DNA of 64,000 nucleotides from Amyelois transitella. Lineage: Eukaryota; Arthropoda; Insecta; Lepidoptera; Pyralidae. Each line of letters begins with the position of its first letter. Position 1 is the first letter of the stretch. The notes beneath the pieces were generated by a model. That model did not search any database. It was not told where the DNA came from and saw only the letters and a program-made list of their open reading frames with translations. The stretch spans positions 2,542,001 to 2,606,000 of the forward strand of contig NC_083520.1 of NCBI RefSeq assembly GCF_032362555.1. Direction: 5' to 3'. Both the position numbers and the translations under genes were made by a program. Of this stretch, positions 1 through 11,530 are shown piece by piece.

Positions 1-533
1 ATTAATTACATCATGTTTGCAATGCGGAAAAGCTAAATTTAACCACAAATTCCTACCATCGAAATACGTCACTGCTAAATTAAAACAAATATATCATTTT
101 TAGGCATAATGTTGTCTAAACTTTAGTATACATGTCGCGTAAAAGATAGAAAGTAGGCCAGAGTTCAGTTAGCTTAATGCGACAGTATATTGACTAGAAT
201 TTCCTTTCTAAATGGAACAAAACATTTCCATTGAAAGGTAGCTCATGGTCAGTGCAACCGTGTCATGGACTCGCTATCTAATGGACCTACACTGTGAATT
301 TGCAGTCAATGCTTGCTTCAGTCATTTGTTTATCAACTCGTGTAGAAATAAATTCAGGCAAATTTTGATGGTACCGTCATAAAGATAAACAAAGATCAAA
401 ATTGTAATGGTGCATTACCGTAGGCGTCGCCAGGAAAACAAAAGATGCGCGTTGCTCACAAGAGACATTTACAAGAGAGGGCGCCACTGGTGCGTCGTGT
501 ACCTAGTGTTATTGTATGGTGTGTGATGTTTAC
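1..533. other. Intron of the Cdk5 activator gene, no coding seen
   Basis: This stretch lies downstream (minus sense) of the splice donor of the p35 exon. I find no exon here that would continue the cyclin-like fold, so the remaining coding exon(s) are probably beyond the left edge. No recognisable repeat or RNA gene was seen. Confidence 0.5.
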
Positions 534-1199
534 CTGCCAGCCTTGCAAAAGGAGGGAGCGGTCCACTGTCCGCAACCACATGACGGCGTCCCCGGCCTGG
601 AAGTCGCGCAGCCTGTGACACCGCGAGTGCAGGAACATGCCCAGGCACTTCAGCAGCTCCGACGTCGACGCCTGGATGACAGTCTTCCGCGGAGCTACCG
701 CCGGCCCTACGACTGATGTCGGGAGCTTCTCCGAGTAGCACACGTTGTTGTTGAGCGCGTTGGCGCGCGCTACGTCCGCGGCGGGCGGCAGCGGCGCGGG
801 CGCCGGCGCCGGCCGCGCGTACACACCTTGCACGCTCACATTTTTGTTCCTGTCTAACGGCGCGTTGTCTGTAAGCGGCGCACGGAACGTCGCCACACTT
901 TTGCTCTTGCATTCTAACTTCTTTTTGTTGTTGTTGGCCGTCGAAAACCGCTTCCACGAGAGGGCGTTTATGAACAGCGAGTGCTTTTTCAGATTCTTCT
1001 CCAGAGCGGTCTTTTCGGAGATGATCTTGGCGGCGTCGTCGAGAGTGGCCCGTCGCTCGTCGCGGGGGATCTCCCTGTTCTCCCTGTTCTTGGCGTTGTT
1101 GAGTCTTTCGTAGGAGTAGGCGAGCGCGGCGCGGTCAGGAGGCGGCGCGGCGGCAGGCGGGCGCCGCTCGCGCGGGCTAAAGCTCAGCACGGTGCCCAT
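534..1199 (-). CDS. Cdk5alpha: Cdk5 activator 1 (p35), first coding exon, partial gene
   Basis: Encodes the N-terminal 222 residues of the neuronal Cdk5 activator p35, which binds and activates Cdk5 at the plasma membrane. The start [12 protein letters not shown] carries the Gly2/Ser6 pattern of N-myristoylation seen in p35. A basic stretch with [17 protein letters not shown] follows, then a low-complexity Ala/Pro linker, then [20 protein letters not shown] and [15 protein letters not shown], the conserved beginning of the Cdk5-binding cyclin-like domain. The exon ends after GGCAG at a GTAAAC donor (phase 0; 666 nt = 222 codons). I chose the ATG at 1199 because MGTVLS matches the family start; the open frame extends 12 codons further upstream to an ATG at 1235. 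The exon is GC-rich compared with its surroundings. The C-terminal half is not in the window. Confidence 0.9.
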
Positions 1200-1600
1200 C
1201 AGGCCCGCGCGCGTGTGTCCGCTAGGTGCCCGCATGCATGCCGGTGGCGGGCGGCGGCGGCGGCGGCGGCGGCCCGTGTGGGCTCGATAGCGCCGCGCCT
1301 GCGCCGTGCGGGGCCGCTATCGACCGCGGCGCGCGCACCCAGCTGATGCTGACCGTCGGCCCCGCCCGCACCCGTAAACAAACCCCTGACTCCTTAGCGG
1401 CAAATCATGATTCAGGTTCGCTTTATTAAATTCCAATTAAGCGGCCCTGCGGTTGAGATAATTGTGATTATTCAATCGATCGATACCGTCTGCCGTCAAA
1501 ATTTTAGATGTACTTTCTTCTAAAGGACTTTTATAATAATTTCGTTATATAGCATGAGAGCATTTGCGGATGTTATATAATATTGCGGCGGCCGCCCACG
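1200..1600 (-). promoter_or_regulatory. GC-rich 5' leader/promoter region of the Cdk5 activator gene
   Basis: About 200 bp upstream of the p35 start is strongly GC-rich in an AT-rich window, with a GGC trinucleotide run near 1246-1273. A GTAAACAA sequence, which resembles a forkhead/FOXO core, lies near 1374. A promoter is inferred from position and composition only; no TATA box or initiator could be fixed. Confidence 0.35.
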
Positions 1601-2380
1601 GCAGGCGCTGGGGACCTGCACTGAATGCCGACTCTCCAATTATCGTCGGCTGTACGGCGAGCGATTTTCCCGCAAAGTTTCCGCGTCAAATGTAGGTTGA
1701 TTCCCGCCGGCGACCTGACCTGAATACAATTTTCATTAAAAAAGAAAGCCTCCGCGGTAGTGGCCTAAAAGCTTTCTTGTCAGGTTTTAAATGCACCTCC
1801 TGTACTTACTTGTCGTAATCCTGTAACGTTATGAGGAGATAAAAGAATAATAAATACAGCGTGATCATTATTTATGGATAATCTTGTTGCAAAGCAATGA
1901 GATTATCCATTAACAGTGGCGCAGGCCGCCTTTATTGAAAAATAAAATACGTGGGTATGTACTCTCTCCTGGCTTGGAAAAATCATTTTAAGCATTATCA
2001 GGATATCTAGGTACGATATATATTTAGTTTTATTATGGAGTGACCTAACACTATTCACCACGTGGAATCATGATTGCCTCTGGTGTTTCTTAGAACATTC
2101 ACAAGAAGAACAAACTTTGGAAGAACTAAAAATCACACGACACCTCCAGGATATTTGTTTTTTTTTTTATCATACTGGTCTAGTAGCAAAGAAAAAACGT
2201 ATTATGCCTGTTGCTTCTCTTCCCGCGCATATTGTAAAAGCCAATCAAGGGGAAGGTTTTTGAACTTGAAATGCTACTTTTATGCGTCAGGCTAGCAATC
2301 AACCTTCACTGTCTGTACCTATTCATTATGAAGCCTTCCAGCGAAACAGCCTTTGTCCTTTCGATTCTATGTACTCCGTA

Positions 2381-2590
2381 ATACATACATATGATCACGT
2401 CTATATCCTTCGCGGGGTAGACAGAGCCAACAATCTTGAAATGACTGATAGGCCACGTTCAGCAGTTTGGCTTAATGATAGAATTGAGATTCAAATAGGT
2501 AGTGACTTTAGTCGCCTTTTACGAAATCTTTTTATCTATAGGAAAGAGATGGAGTGGTCCTATTCTTTTTCATTTTGGTGCAGTGAACCA
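2381..2590 (+). repeat. Family A interspersed repeat (about 250 bp, CATA-type tail)
   Basis: Begins with CATACATATGATCACGTCTA and continues with the shared core: a GGGGTAGACAGAGCCAAC-like block, GAATTGAGATTCAAATAG, AGTCGCCTTTTACGA and GGAGTGGTCCTATTC. About 15-20 full or partial copies occur in this window in both orientations. The middle of this copy is deleted. Confidence 0.75.
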
Positions 2591-2884
2591 ACTGCAAACA
2601 CACGGCTCTCTCTCTTATTAAATTTATGCTTTCAATTAAAGAGATAAATTTTAATATTTCCAAACAAACACTATCATCCTGCTGCTAATAAAGTCATTGT
2701 ATCTCATACCTACAAACATAAGCAGGAATTTCCCCAGTGTGTTGAACATCATGAATATTAAAGCGAGGTGGTGTCAGGCGTCAAGTTAGATTCCTTTCTG
2801 GTCGCACAGTTAACTACACAATTTATCTAAGGTATACCTAAGATAAATAGTTATACAAGTATTAAGTATATTAAATTTCGCCTT

Positions 2885-3010
2885 AGATTCCGGATGCATC
2901 CTCACCTCTCTGGTGAGGAGCCCTGTGTGCTCTTATGACGGTTGGCTCTGGCTACCCCGCAAGATGCGCAGAAAACTATCAGAAGATTTAGCTGCTCATC
3001 ATGACATAGC
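2885..3010 (-). repeat. Fragment of tRNA-SINE family B tail region
   Basis: CCGGATGCATCCTCACC...GGTGAGGAGCC matches the region found at 46550, 51715 and 56880 in larger copies of the same SINE. It runs into the local repeat at 2966. Confidence 0.5.
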
Positions 3011-3870
3011 ATGACAGAACCTCATGGCTTGGAATGAAAGCGATATGACGTAAGTTGCGAGGTTGGTACATACATATTACATATGGTCACATCTATATCC
3101 CTGGTGGAGTAGACAGAGCCAACAGTTTTGAAAAGACTGAATGGCCACGTTCAGCTATTTGGCTTAATGATAGAATTGAGATTCAAATAGTGACAGGTTG
3201 CTAGCCCATCGCCTAAAAAAAAATCCCAAATTTGTAAGCCTATCCCTTAGTCGCCGTTTACGACATCCATAGGAAAGAGATGGGGGAGTCCTATTCTTTT
3301 TTGTATTGGTACCGGGAACCACGGCGAGGTTAGTATACCGAACTAAACTAAAACTCGTTGGTAGGAAATGGCCGCGTCAGCATTGGATGAGTCCGATGCA
3401 TTTATGGCTCGACTACCTGAAATTTGTTGGTAGTATTCACTTCTTCCCTATTATTTGATATAATTAAACATGCAGAGCAGTGTACATCTTTTTATTCAAG
3501 GTTTGATCGATGACAAAACATTCAGTGACATTATATATAGATTATAAACTCCTTTCTAGTATTAGCACACAATAGTTAGTATTCACTACCAACGTGCAGA
3601 AAACTGTTAGAGGAATCTTCATCATGACAATAACTCGTTTCTAGTAATCAAAGCGATACGGCCGTGGGTTGTAAGGTAAGTATAATGACTTCATGTAATT
3701 CAGAAAAATTGTTAGAGCCACAATTCATCGATGGGTCCGATATCATTAGCACTCGACTACCAATACGAAGAAAACTGTCAGAGGATTAAGAAAGGTTCCT
3801 CATCATGACAGAACCTCGTGTCTAGGAATCAAAGCGATACGGCCGTGGGCTGCGAGGTTAGTATAATGTA
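2966..3870 (+). repeat. Local repeat: three diverged ~100-bp copies
   Basis: A module containing GCAGAAAACT, a CATCATGACA stretch and AAAGCGATACGGCCGTGGG occurs at about 2966-3066, 3593-3702 and 3763-3870, always in the same orientation. A companion block (GGGTCCGAT...CTCGACTACC) precedes two of them (about 3380 and 3730). A family A repeat at 3067-3330 separates the first copy from the others. Looks like an old local duplication of an unrecognised element. Confidence 0.55.
3067..3330 (+). repeat. Family A interspersed repeat, nearly full length
   Basis: Runs from the ACATACATATTACATATGGT microsatellite end to the terminal GTACCGGGAACCAC block. All core blocks of the family are present in order. 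Confidence 0.8.
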
Positions 3871-4689
3871 GTTATAGAAGCCCTACTCGTTTGCCAACAT
3901 GTGACATGGTAAGCTGATATTCGCTTGCCAACTGTCCGCTCGATTATCGAGTGGTTGCTAGGTAAATCGATTTTACACACCCTGGTGTCAGTTTCAAAAG
4001 GTAGTCTCCCATTTTGATTATTGACTCCTTTGATGGGACCATTGTTTTTTTTTAAATACATATATAAAAATGTATGATTGCTTTTAACATAAATACGTAA
4101 AATCACGTCTCTTTCCCGAAGGGTACTCTTGACCTGACCCTTTACCTTTTTTAGACTATTCGCTGTTTTTAACTGATAACGTCGCAAGATAGGTTGTTGT
4201 GACTTGTGACGTAGAGATGGCGCCACACGTTCATAAGAATAGTTACATATGAAAAAGTTATAATTCGCCTTATCTCAATTCCATACAAAATAATTCAACT
4301 TATCGTGGCTTCGAGATTTTTAGCTTCTTCGTCTGTCTCTTCATACATACAAACGTACAATATAATCACGTCTACATCCCTTGCGTGTTAGACAGAGCCA
4401 GCGGTCTTAAAAAGACTTAAATCATTCGGCTGCATGGCTTGTCTCTAAGATTACTCTATTGTGATGATAAGCACATGTTTTGGATTTTGAGTTTATGTGG
4501 CATTGAGGTGTAGAAATACAGGTTATTCGGGTCACCAGAGTATTAAGTTAATTCATATTATCTACAAATAATCAAGTCTTTATCTCTTACTTCTATTCGG
4601 TAGTAAGGACAGAGCTAACAGTAGGTATTGAAAAGACTGAAAGACCACGTTCAGGCTTAATGTTGGAGACACCAATCTTTTATGGGGTG

Positions 4690-4880
4690 AACTATTAACA
4701 AGTACCTTTTTGTAAATTGACGTCCGGTGAAAATGCTGTAGTGTGGTTTGTTCCGCCGCTACTTCTTCACATGCACTTTGGAAGCGGTAGTAGTTATAAT
4801 TAGATTAAAGTGATGTAACGTCAATAAGTAATACCTCGTATACAATTTTGAAAATAAATCTATTTTATTATATTCTATTC
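4690..4880 (+). repeat. Family C repeat (GACGTC / GCCGCTTCC element)
   Basis: Shares the blocks TTGACGTCCGGTGAAAATG, TTTGTTCCGCCGCTACTTCT and TTTGGAAGCGGTAGTAGTT with inverted copies at 54657-54860 and 62030-62135. Probably a non-autonomous DNA element; class not determined. Confidence 0.55.
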
Positions 4881-6496
4881 TATTCACCACATTCACATCA
4901 CATCACATTCAACCTTAATATAGAGTGGCATCTTCATGCAATAATGGAGGAAGAAAATAAAAAACATAGCTAACTTTCATTTTTTATTCACATAATCGGC
5001 AGTCGAAGAAACTTCTAATATCAACAAGGCACCAAATCTAACATATTACAAGAATAACAGAGAGACAAACGCTATCATGAACTTTTTTAAAGATAAATGC
5101 TTCGGAACAATCAAAAATTGTTACATGTGTCATCAAATATAGTCAAAACTTGATCTAACTACATTTAATGACAATTTTCCAAAATTACTTACACCTACCT
5201 ACACTTTGTTTAAAATATGTAACAGTATAAGAAAAATAGGTAAAACACGACTGATTAATAATTCTGTTAATTTTTTAATTCATAAATTCTAATTGTAAAT
5301 TACTAAAACAACGTTGTCATACAACAATAATATGTGACCGAATATCTAAAACATATCTTCAAATATCAAGTACATCAGTCGTATTCAAAATATTTGAGAT
5401 TGTGCGACTATTCTCAGCAAAATACCACAGAGAAGTAAATTATTTGGGAAAATTAACTTCTATACAATGGCACTTGCATTTAAAAATACAGTTACTAATA
5501 CTAAGCACCAACACGATCCTATAAGGGTTCCGTTGTTCCTTCAAGGTGTGGAACCATAAAAATGCACCAACACTAACAATATGTACAGTCAAACCGCTCC
5601 GTTATAATCACATCCATTCCAATAGAAATTTAGTCTTAGCACATACCGTCGCACGTATCTTCCACTCAATCTTTTTTTTAAATGCTCTTTAGCTAATCTG
5701 ATAGAGTAATAACATAAATTTTCTTAAGACCCAAAATTTTAGAAATCATAATTTTGATAATAGCTATACGTCTGCCAGACGGGCGCCTAACTATTTGAAT
5801 CATGAGTTTCTGAATAACCTCCAGAGTCTTGAAACTGGACTCTCTTCTGACGGCTGCAGTGATCAGTAATCTTTGGCTTTAGTTTTAAGTAGTAAGAAGC
5901 TTATCAATACGACTTTACCCTTAGAAGAAAAATTAAGATACGTAAAGACGGATACAAGAACAGTGTGCTAAGACTTTACATATGTTTATTTTTTTTGTAA
6001 TATATTTTTTTATTTTAATTTTTCATACCAGGGGATGCGGTCTCGCGTTACAACGCTTACATTCACGCTTAAATCTAAAGTGTGCTTTAAGCCAAGTGCG
6101 TAATACAACAGTCTTTGCTAAATGTAACTTTATATGACTTGGCTTTATAATAAAAATTTCGCAAAACTGATATCGGTGGAATTAAATGGTACATAATATC
6201 TATACAATAACAATCAGTTTTTCGTAATACATGGGTGGTTTATGGTCATACAGTTTCAATTACAATTAAGAAATTATCAAGATAAAGTTCTATAAATTAT
6301 TGAAAATTAAATAATAAGTTTACCGTGATTACGACATCGACAGTAGCAATCAAATTTTGATCCTATGACGTCAAATTGTAATTATAAATCTAGCCGGATA
6401 AGAACGTCACTTTTTACCAAAATAGAACTTCTTAGATTAAAAAAATTACCTTTGTTTATACTTTATCAGGCATATAAGTAAATACAAATTAACATA

Positions 6497-6502
6497 TTTA
6501 TT
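6497..6502 (-). terminator. Candidate poly(A) signal of 4E-BP
   Basis: TTTATT on the plus strand (AATAAA on the minus strand), 168 bp past the 4E-BP stop codon. First canonical hexamer downstream; use not demonstrated. Confidence 0.4.
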
Positions 6503-6669
6503 ATGATACATACACATTACCTTACACAGCTGACACAACATGAATTTGGATATATATAAGTACAGTAAGTACGCCGTACGTACGTATTTACATGAACAAA
6601 GGGCTATCCTTTCCTACATGAGCCACTGTACCACACTTCGATATCAGTTTTGCATTAACTTAACCTAAT

Positions 6670-9600
6670 TTAGAGATCCATGCTAAATGTTTCCTGTGAT
6701 TCATCAAAGGAAATGGAATTCGACCTTGGCTTCTGCAAGGGCGTGATGGACGCTGGAACTGAACCTGGGTTCTTCAGCAGAGCAGCTGGAAGACTGCATT
6801 TCGGTGGGGTCTGGGAGATGGGCGACTGTCGGAGAGACATCATGAAAGACCTTTCGTACACTATCCTTGTGCCTGTAATTAAGAAAAAATGTAATTTAGT
6901 AAGTAGAAAATATAGTATAATTTCAAATATTATAGTTAGATTTCTTTAAAGTTTCATTCATGAGAAAGTTTCTATGTGGATTTGAAAATTTTGATGATCA
7001 TTGAGATAGTTGTATTGTATGTAAGGACCACAGAAATCTTAGTTTAATAAAACAAATAACAAAAACACAAATGACCCTCGCGCGGGCAGCTTGAGCGCGC
7101 GCGGAGTTCCTGCTTGCGTCATAGGAACTCTACCAAGGGGTTCTAATTTAAATCTTTTTATATATCAAATAATGAAATTTAAATAATAATCAGTTTCTAG
7201 TAAAGAAATTGAGATTTTTAAAACCTTTTACTTCTTAAATAAACTGGTAAATATGTAGGTATAAGTTTTCCTTTTCCATTTAAATTTAAAACAATAAGAA
7301 TACAATTACATAGACGTGTTTACATTTTAAACATTTCTTGGGTTTGTTGTGATGAGAGGTGATGTCATCACATCACCTCTCTGTTCTACGACCAAAATCC
7401 TCTGAACCATAGAATATAGAGCTTTAAAAAAGGTATCAATCTATGGCTCATTGTTTATTATTCTGCGCCGCCGCCATGACTGCCACGTGGTGTTACGTAA
7501 TCTTTAGTCGATGTTTACTCAAGATAAGTGGCGTTTATCGAGTGTTCAGCGAGATTAAATAATCGAATGTTTGGAATGGAATGATTATGGATGGATTACA
7601 GAATTATTAGGTATTGTGATTTCTGTATTTTCTAAGTAAACTTTTGGTGCTAGAAAAACAAGATAAATAAATAAAGATTCATATTCATCTCCATATGCCT
7701 ATTAATTGATTCCATTTAGTTTATACGCATCTCATTATTAATTTAGATCTTACTTTAAAATAACCAGAATACCTGAATAGTAATTTGATTAAATACACAA
7801 TTGTAACGTATTTTTATAAACATGAGTTCGACATAAAAAATAACCTTAACTCTAACAGGCGACCCTAACCATACATAGAAGTAAGTACCTAAGTAGGTAA
7901 ATAACATTATCGTCTTATTCTTGTTGAGTAAACATTTTCCTTGAGTTATTTTTATTTACGGGTAACACGTGTAGTTTGTCTGTTTAGTACGCAAATAATG
8001 ACCAGTACCTATTGGTAAGAAAAAAATAACGATAAATTTTATGTATTTTTTTTCATAAAAAGAACTCTGTACTAATTATATGTTTATCATGTCATAAAGC
8101 CATATATTTTATTACCTTATAATTGGCAAATAGGTATTTAATCATATTAATCTTATCGGCCTTCTGAACATTAAATCAGCGACCTATATTCTTAAAAAGC
8201 TACAAAAATGGGTCATTCATGGCCTTGATTTTTTCTTCCTAACGTTATTTCCTCTCATGTTATTTAATCTGTACTCAATTTGACACATGTTCGCCCGCTT
8301 TTTTAATTGGTCAGTTCATACAGGCATCAGTAATTTAATCGAGGGAATCAAGGTTAGGCCATGCCGGCTATGTGACTGAGCAAAAGGTCGGTAAACTGTA
8401 GCTAAATATACCTCATGATGCTCGAATGGACATTAAGTGCAACTATATTAAACTTGTGAGTAAGTGGTGACTGTCCAGCTGCGACTTAACTTCGTGAGTT
8501 AAAGTGTATTTGTATCATAGCGAGATCGCATCATCTCAAACATAAGAAAGAGAAAGAAAATATATGATGATCTTCTCTGGAATGACACAGACTATAATTT
8601 TGACAAAAGAGAAGCCGCGAGCGGAAGCACCCATTATAACATAGATCGTCAATTAATTACAGTTAGAGTTAATTCTCATTATTTAGCTAGGTATGTAAGT
8701 ACAATCATGATCCAAAACGGAAAACATACATACATATAATCACGTCTTATTCCCTTGCGGGGTAGACGGAGCAAACAGTCTTGAAAAGATTGAAAGGCCA
8801 CGTTGGCTCAGTGATAGAATTAAGATTTAAATAGCGACAGGTTGCTAGCCCATTTACTGAAAGAAGAATCCCAAGGTTATACGTATATATAATATGCAAA
8901 TCCTTGAAAATAAAACACTATTTACATAATCCGGGATCAAGGTGTAACCGGGACTTTCGCAAAGAGGAAGATGAACTACTTACATACATACATACTATCA
9001 CGCCTGTTTCCCATTGGGGTAGGCAGAGACTACGGATTTCCACTTGCTACGAACCTTACAGACCTGTCCCGCTTCCTCTACACTCATAGAACTACTTAGT
9101 ACTTCATAAACGAGTGACACCAAGTAGTATTTATGTTTACAGCTTCCGTTGATTTTACGGTAGATAACGAATGAGTTTGTTGTTCAACAGTCTCGTTGAG
9201 TTGTGCGATAGATCAACTTATCAATAGAGGTGTCACATCGATCATTTTTAAATTGCCTGCGTATCTAAACTGTGTCACATGACATAAACATTTGCTTACT
9301 TAGTTAGAAAACGTTTATTTTAAAATGTGATAAACATGTACTTTTGTACCTAATTAATTTTAAAATACTAAGGTGTTCTAAGACTTCTATCAATACAATA
9401 TCATAAATCAGTATAAAAAGTGCGTTTGCACACTAAACATAAATTAGGTGCGGAACCATAAAAACATATTGAAGGCGATTCTGTCTGTTTGCGTTTTGCG
9501 TACATGCCAATCGACAACACGAACAACTTGACAAATTTTATTTTAATGAAATCACTTTTAATTTATAACTATTAAGCTTGGGAAAAACTTAAGAAAAATA

Positions 9601-10399
9601 ATCGTTAATTTTAACTGAAACGCCTATTGTGGAACCGTGACATATTCTTCCACGCGTACGAAGACGCGGACAAAAGCAAGTTCAAAAACTCGCAATCCAA
9701 GGGTAGACCTTGTGTTTATCGTCATAAGCTGATGGCTTGAATTATGATAATTACCTACACAAATACTCGTCCCCATGTGGACTGTATAAATATTATCTCA
9801 CTTCACGCGTGACAGCCAGGCGGCTGTTATCAATCTATTTTTGTCGTAGCAACACTCTTTTGCGTCGTAATAAAAATCTGTACAAATGATAATAAAACTT
9901 GTAAGTAGATAACTGAAGTTCGTCTGTCCGTTTAGAAAGATTAGAATAGGTCCAAAGGTGTTTTGTTTGGAACGAAAGAAAACTACGTTACAGATTTCGA
10001 TTTTATTAAGCACAATGGTAAGTCAGACTTTTTCGAATAATAGGTAGCAAAAATAGCGGAGACAAGAGCAAATGTGGTGAGATATATATTGAAGTAAAGG
10101 CCTATTTGAGGGCTAATTGAACGTCTAACAAACTATATATTTTTAAGATTCTCTATCTGTATTTTTGCAACACTCAAAAATACGGAATTATTGGAAACAA
10201 AATTACAGAATGAAGTTCACAGGCAAAATCTCGTATAATCATTATTCCAAGGCCTACCTCCAGGTGTGGTCGAGTACAAAGTGCCCCCAGGTGTACTAGA
10301 ATACACATCTGGCATCTGCGCAGGATCGGTTATTAACACCCGCCTCGATGGAATCGCCTGCGTGTGAGTCGCCTGCCTTGCTATCGGTGATGCTGACAT
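6670..10399 (-). CDS. Thor: eIF4E-binding protein (4E-BP), two coding exons, complete
   Basis: Translational repressor that binds eIF4E when under-phosphorylated and is released by TOR-dependent phosphorylation. Exon 1 is 10258-10399 (ATG at 10399), exon 2 is 6670-6872; the junction splits a Gly codon (donor GTAGGC, acceptor ATTACAG), giving 345 nt and 114 aa, close to the usual 117-118. Visible landmarks: the paired TPGG sites with Thr36 and Thr45; the eIF4E motif YERSFMM (residues 53-59), in which the usual Leu of Y-x4-L-phi is Met, as I recall for the fly protein; Ser64 and Thr69 in RQSPISQTPP; a QAIP sequence in place of mammalian RAIP; and a C-terminal TOS motif FSMDL. The 3.4-kb intron holds only repeats. 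Neighbours are unrelated. Confidence 0.95.
8733..8880 (+). repeat. Family A repeat, 5' part, in the 4E-BP intron
   Basis: CATACATATAATCACGTCTT then CGGGGTAGACGGAGC and a truncated core. The rest of the intron (6873-10257) shows no coding exon. Confidence 0.65.
8975..9085 (-). repeat. LINE-tail-like repeat, fragment
   Basis: CATACATACTATCACGCCTG, a GGGGTAGGCAGAGAC block and TCCACTTGCTACGA match the 3' end of the element at 34735-34965 and 47133-47260. On the minus strand the full copies encode a retrotransposon-like C-terminus. Confidence 0.5.
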
Positions 10400-11370
10400 T
10401 TTTAATTAATTCAAGTCTCACTAACACTCTCACTGGTAACCAAATAGAAGACAAGAAGGTCCGAGCCCAACTGAACCGGCATCAGCCGCTGCCTAAAATA
10501 AATACATCAACCGCTGTTCACGCACACAATTACGCGGATCCGTGTAGATATATCACACATGAACGCGCAACTTCAAAACAAAACAATCATAGAATATGCG
10601 TGCAGAGGCGTTGGTATATTTGTCACGTGTTCAAGAATATCTTATACGCGATTATATATTTTATTTGTTGCTACGTAGGTAACTGTAGCTGCTAACACTT
10701 TACCACCAGCAAGAGTGTAAATAGTTTTCGTAGGGATATACGGACGATATAAAATTTGATTACTTTTAAAGCACCAAAGTAATAATTAAGTACGATTTTT
10801 TCATTCAAACTGTCCATAGGCTTCCTGCAACAACGACGCTGTGGCAACAACCTGCTCCGCACGTTTCTGACGCTTTAAAAAGACGTAAAAAAGCAAAGCA
10901 AAAGGTTGGAAACATGGCTTTTTGTGATAACGACAATATGTAGGTATAGGCATGAATATAACTGTCGTCCTTACACAGTTTCTTACTAGACTTACTTACT
11001 TACTTACCCTCGAGATAATAAATAATCTATCAAATGTATTTTAAAAAAACCATTTTTATTTAACCTAATCTTTGACCAACAGTGCACACTACAACGCCAC
11101 ATATACAATAACACACACGCGCTCACCGCAATCTATATGCGTAGTTTTTGCAAAGTTTAAAACAGCATGATCGAGTCAGAGACGATTTTACGATCTCAAT
11201 AATTTTGCTAATAACGAAGATTCAACAACATGGCTTGCGAAATTTTCTTGGCAATCCCTGGTTACAACACTAGTACCTACAGACCTTATGTTTTCCACAA
11301 ATTGTATATGTATGTATATGCTAAAAGGGCCAACATATGTAGCTGTATGATTATTTTTTTTTTACGTCTA

Positions 11371-11530
11371 ATCATACATACATAATCACGTCTTTATTCC
11401 TTCCGGGAAAACAGAGCCAACAGTATCGGAAAGACTGAAAGGCCACGTTACTCGTATGGGGTAATGAAAGAATTGAGATTTAAATTTTAGTGTCAGCTTG
11501 CTAGCTCATCGCCTAAAAGAAGACTCCCAA
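11371..11530 (+). repeat. Family A repeat, 5' part
   Basis: CATACATACATAATCACGTC, then ACAGAGCCAACAGT and GAAAGGCCACGTT, ending in the core. The 3' third is missing. Confidence 0.65.

Larger units (their letters stand above)
1401..6496. other. Intergenic region between the Cdk5 activator and 4E-BP, repeat-rich
   Basis: No convincing coding exon was seen. The stretch holds several interspersed repeats (listed separately) and an AT-rich segment at roughly 4900-6500 that probably includes the 4E-BP 3' UTR and flank. Open frames here, such as 3858-4226 and 2282-2647, run through repeats and look like noise. Confidence 0.5.

Noticed and set aside
469-1346. Several overlapping open frames on both strands
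   Set aside because: They overlap the p35 exon in other frames; long frames are expected in GC-rich sequence, and only the 534-1199 minus frame shows family motifs.
7345-7385. A microRNA hairpin around the inverted GAGAGGTGATG pair
   Set aside because: The stem is only about 11 bp with a tiny loop, too short for a miRNA precursor.
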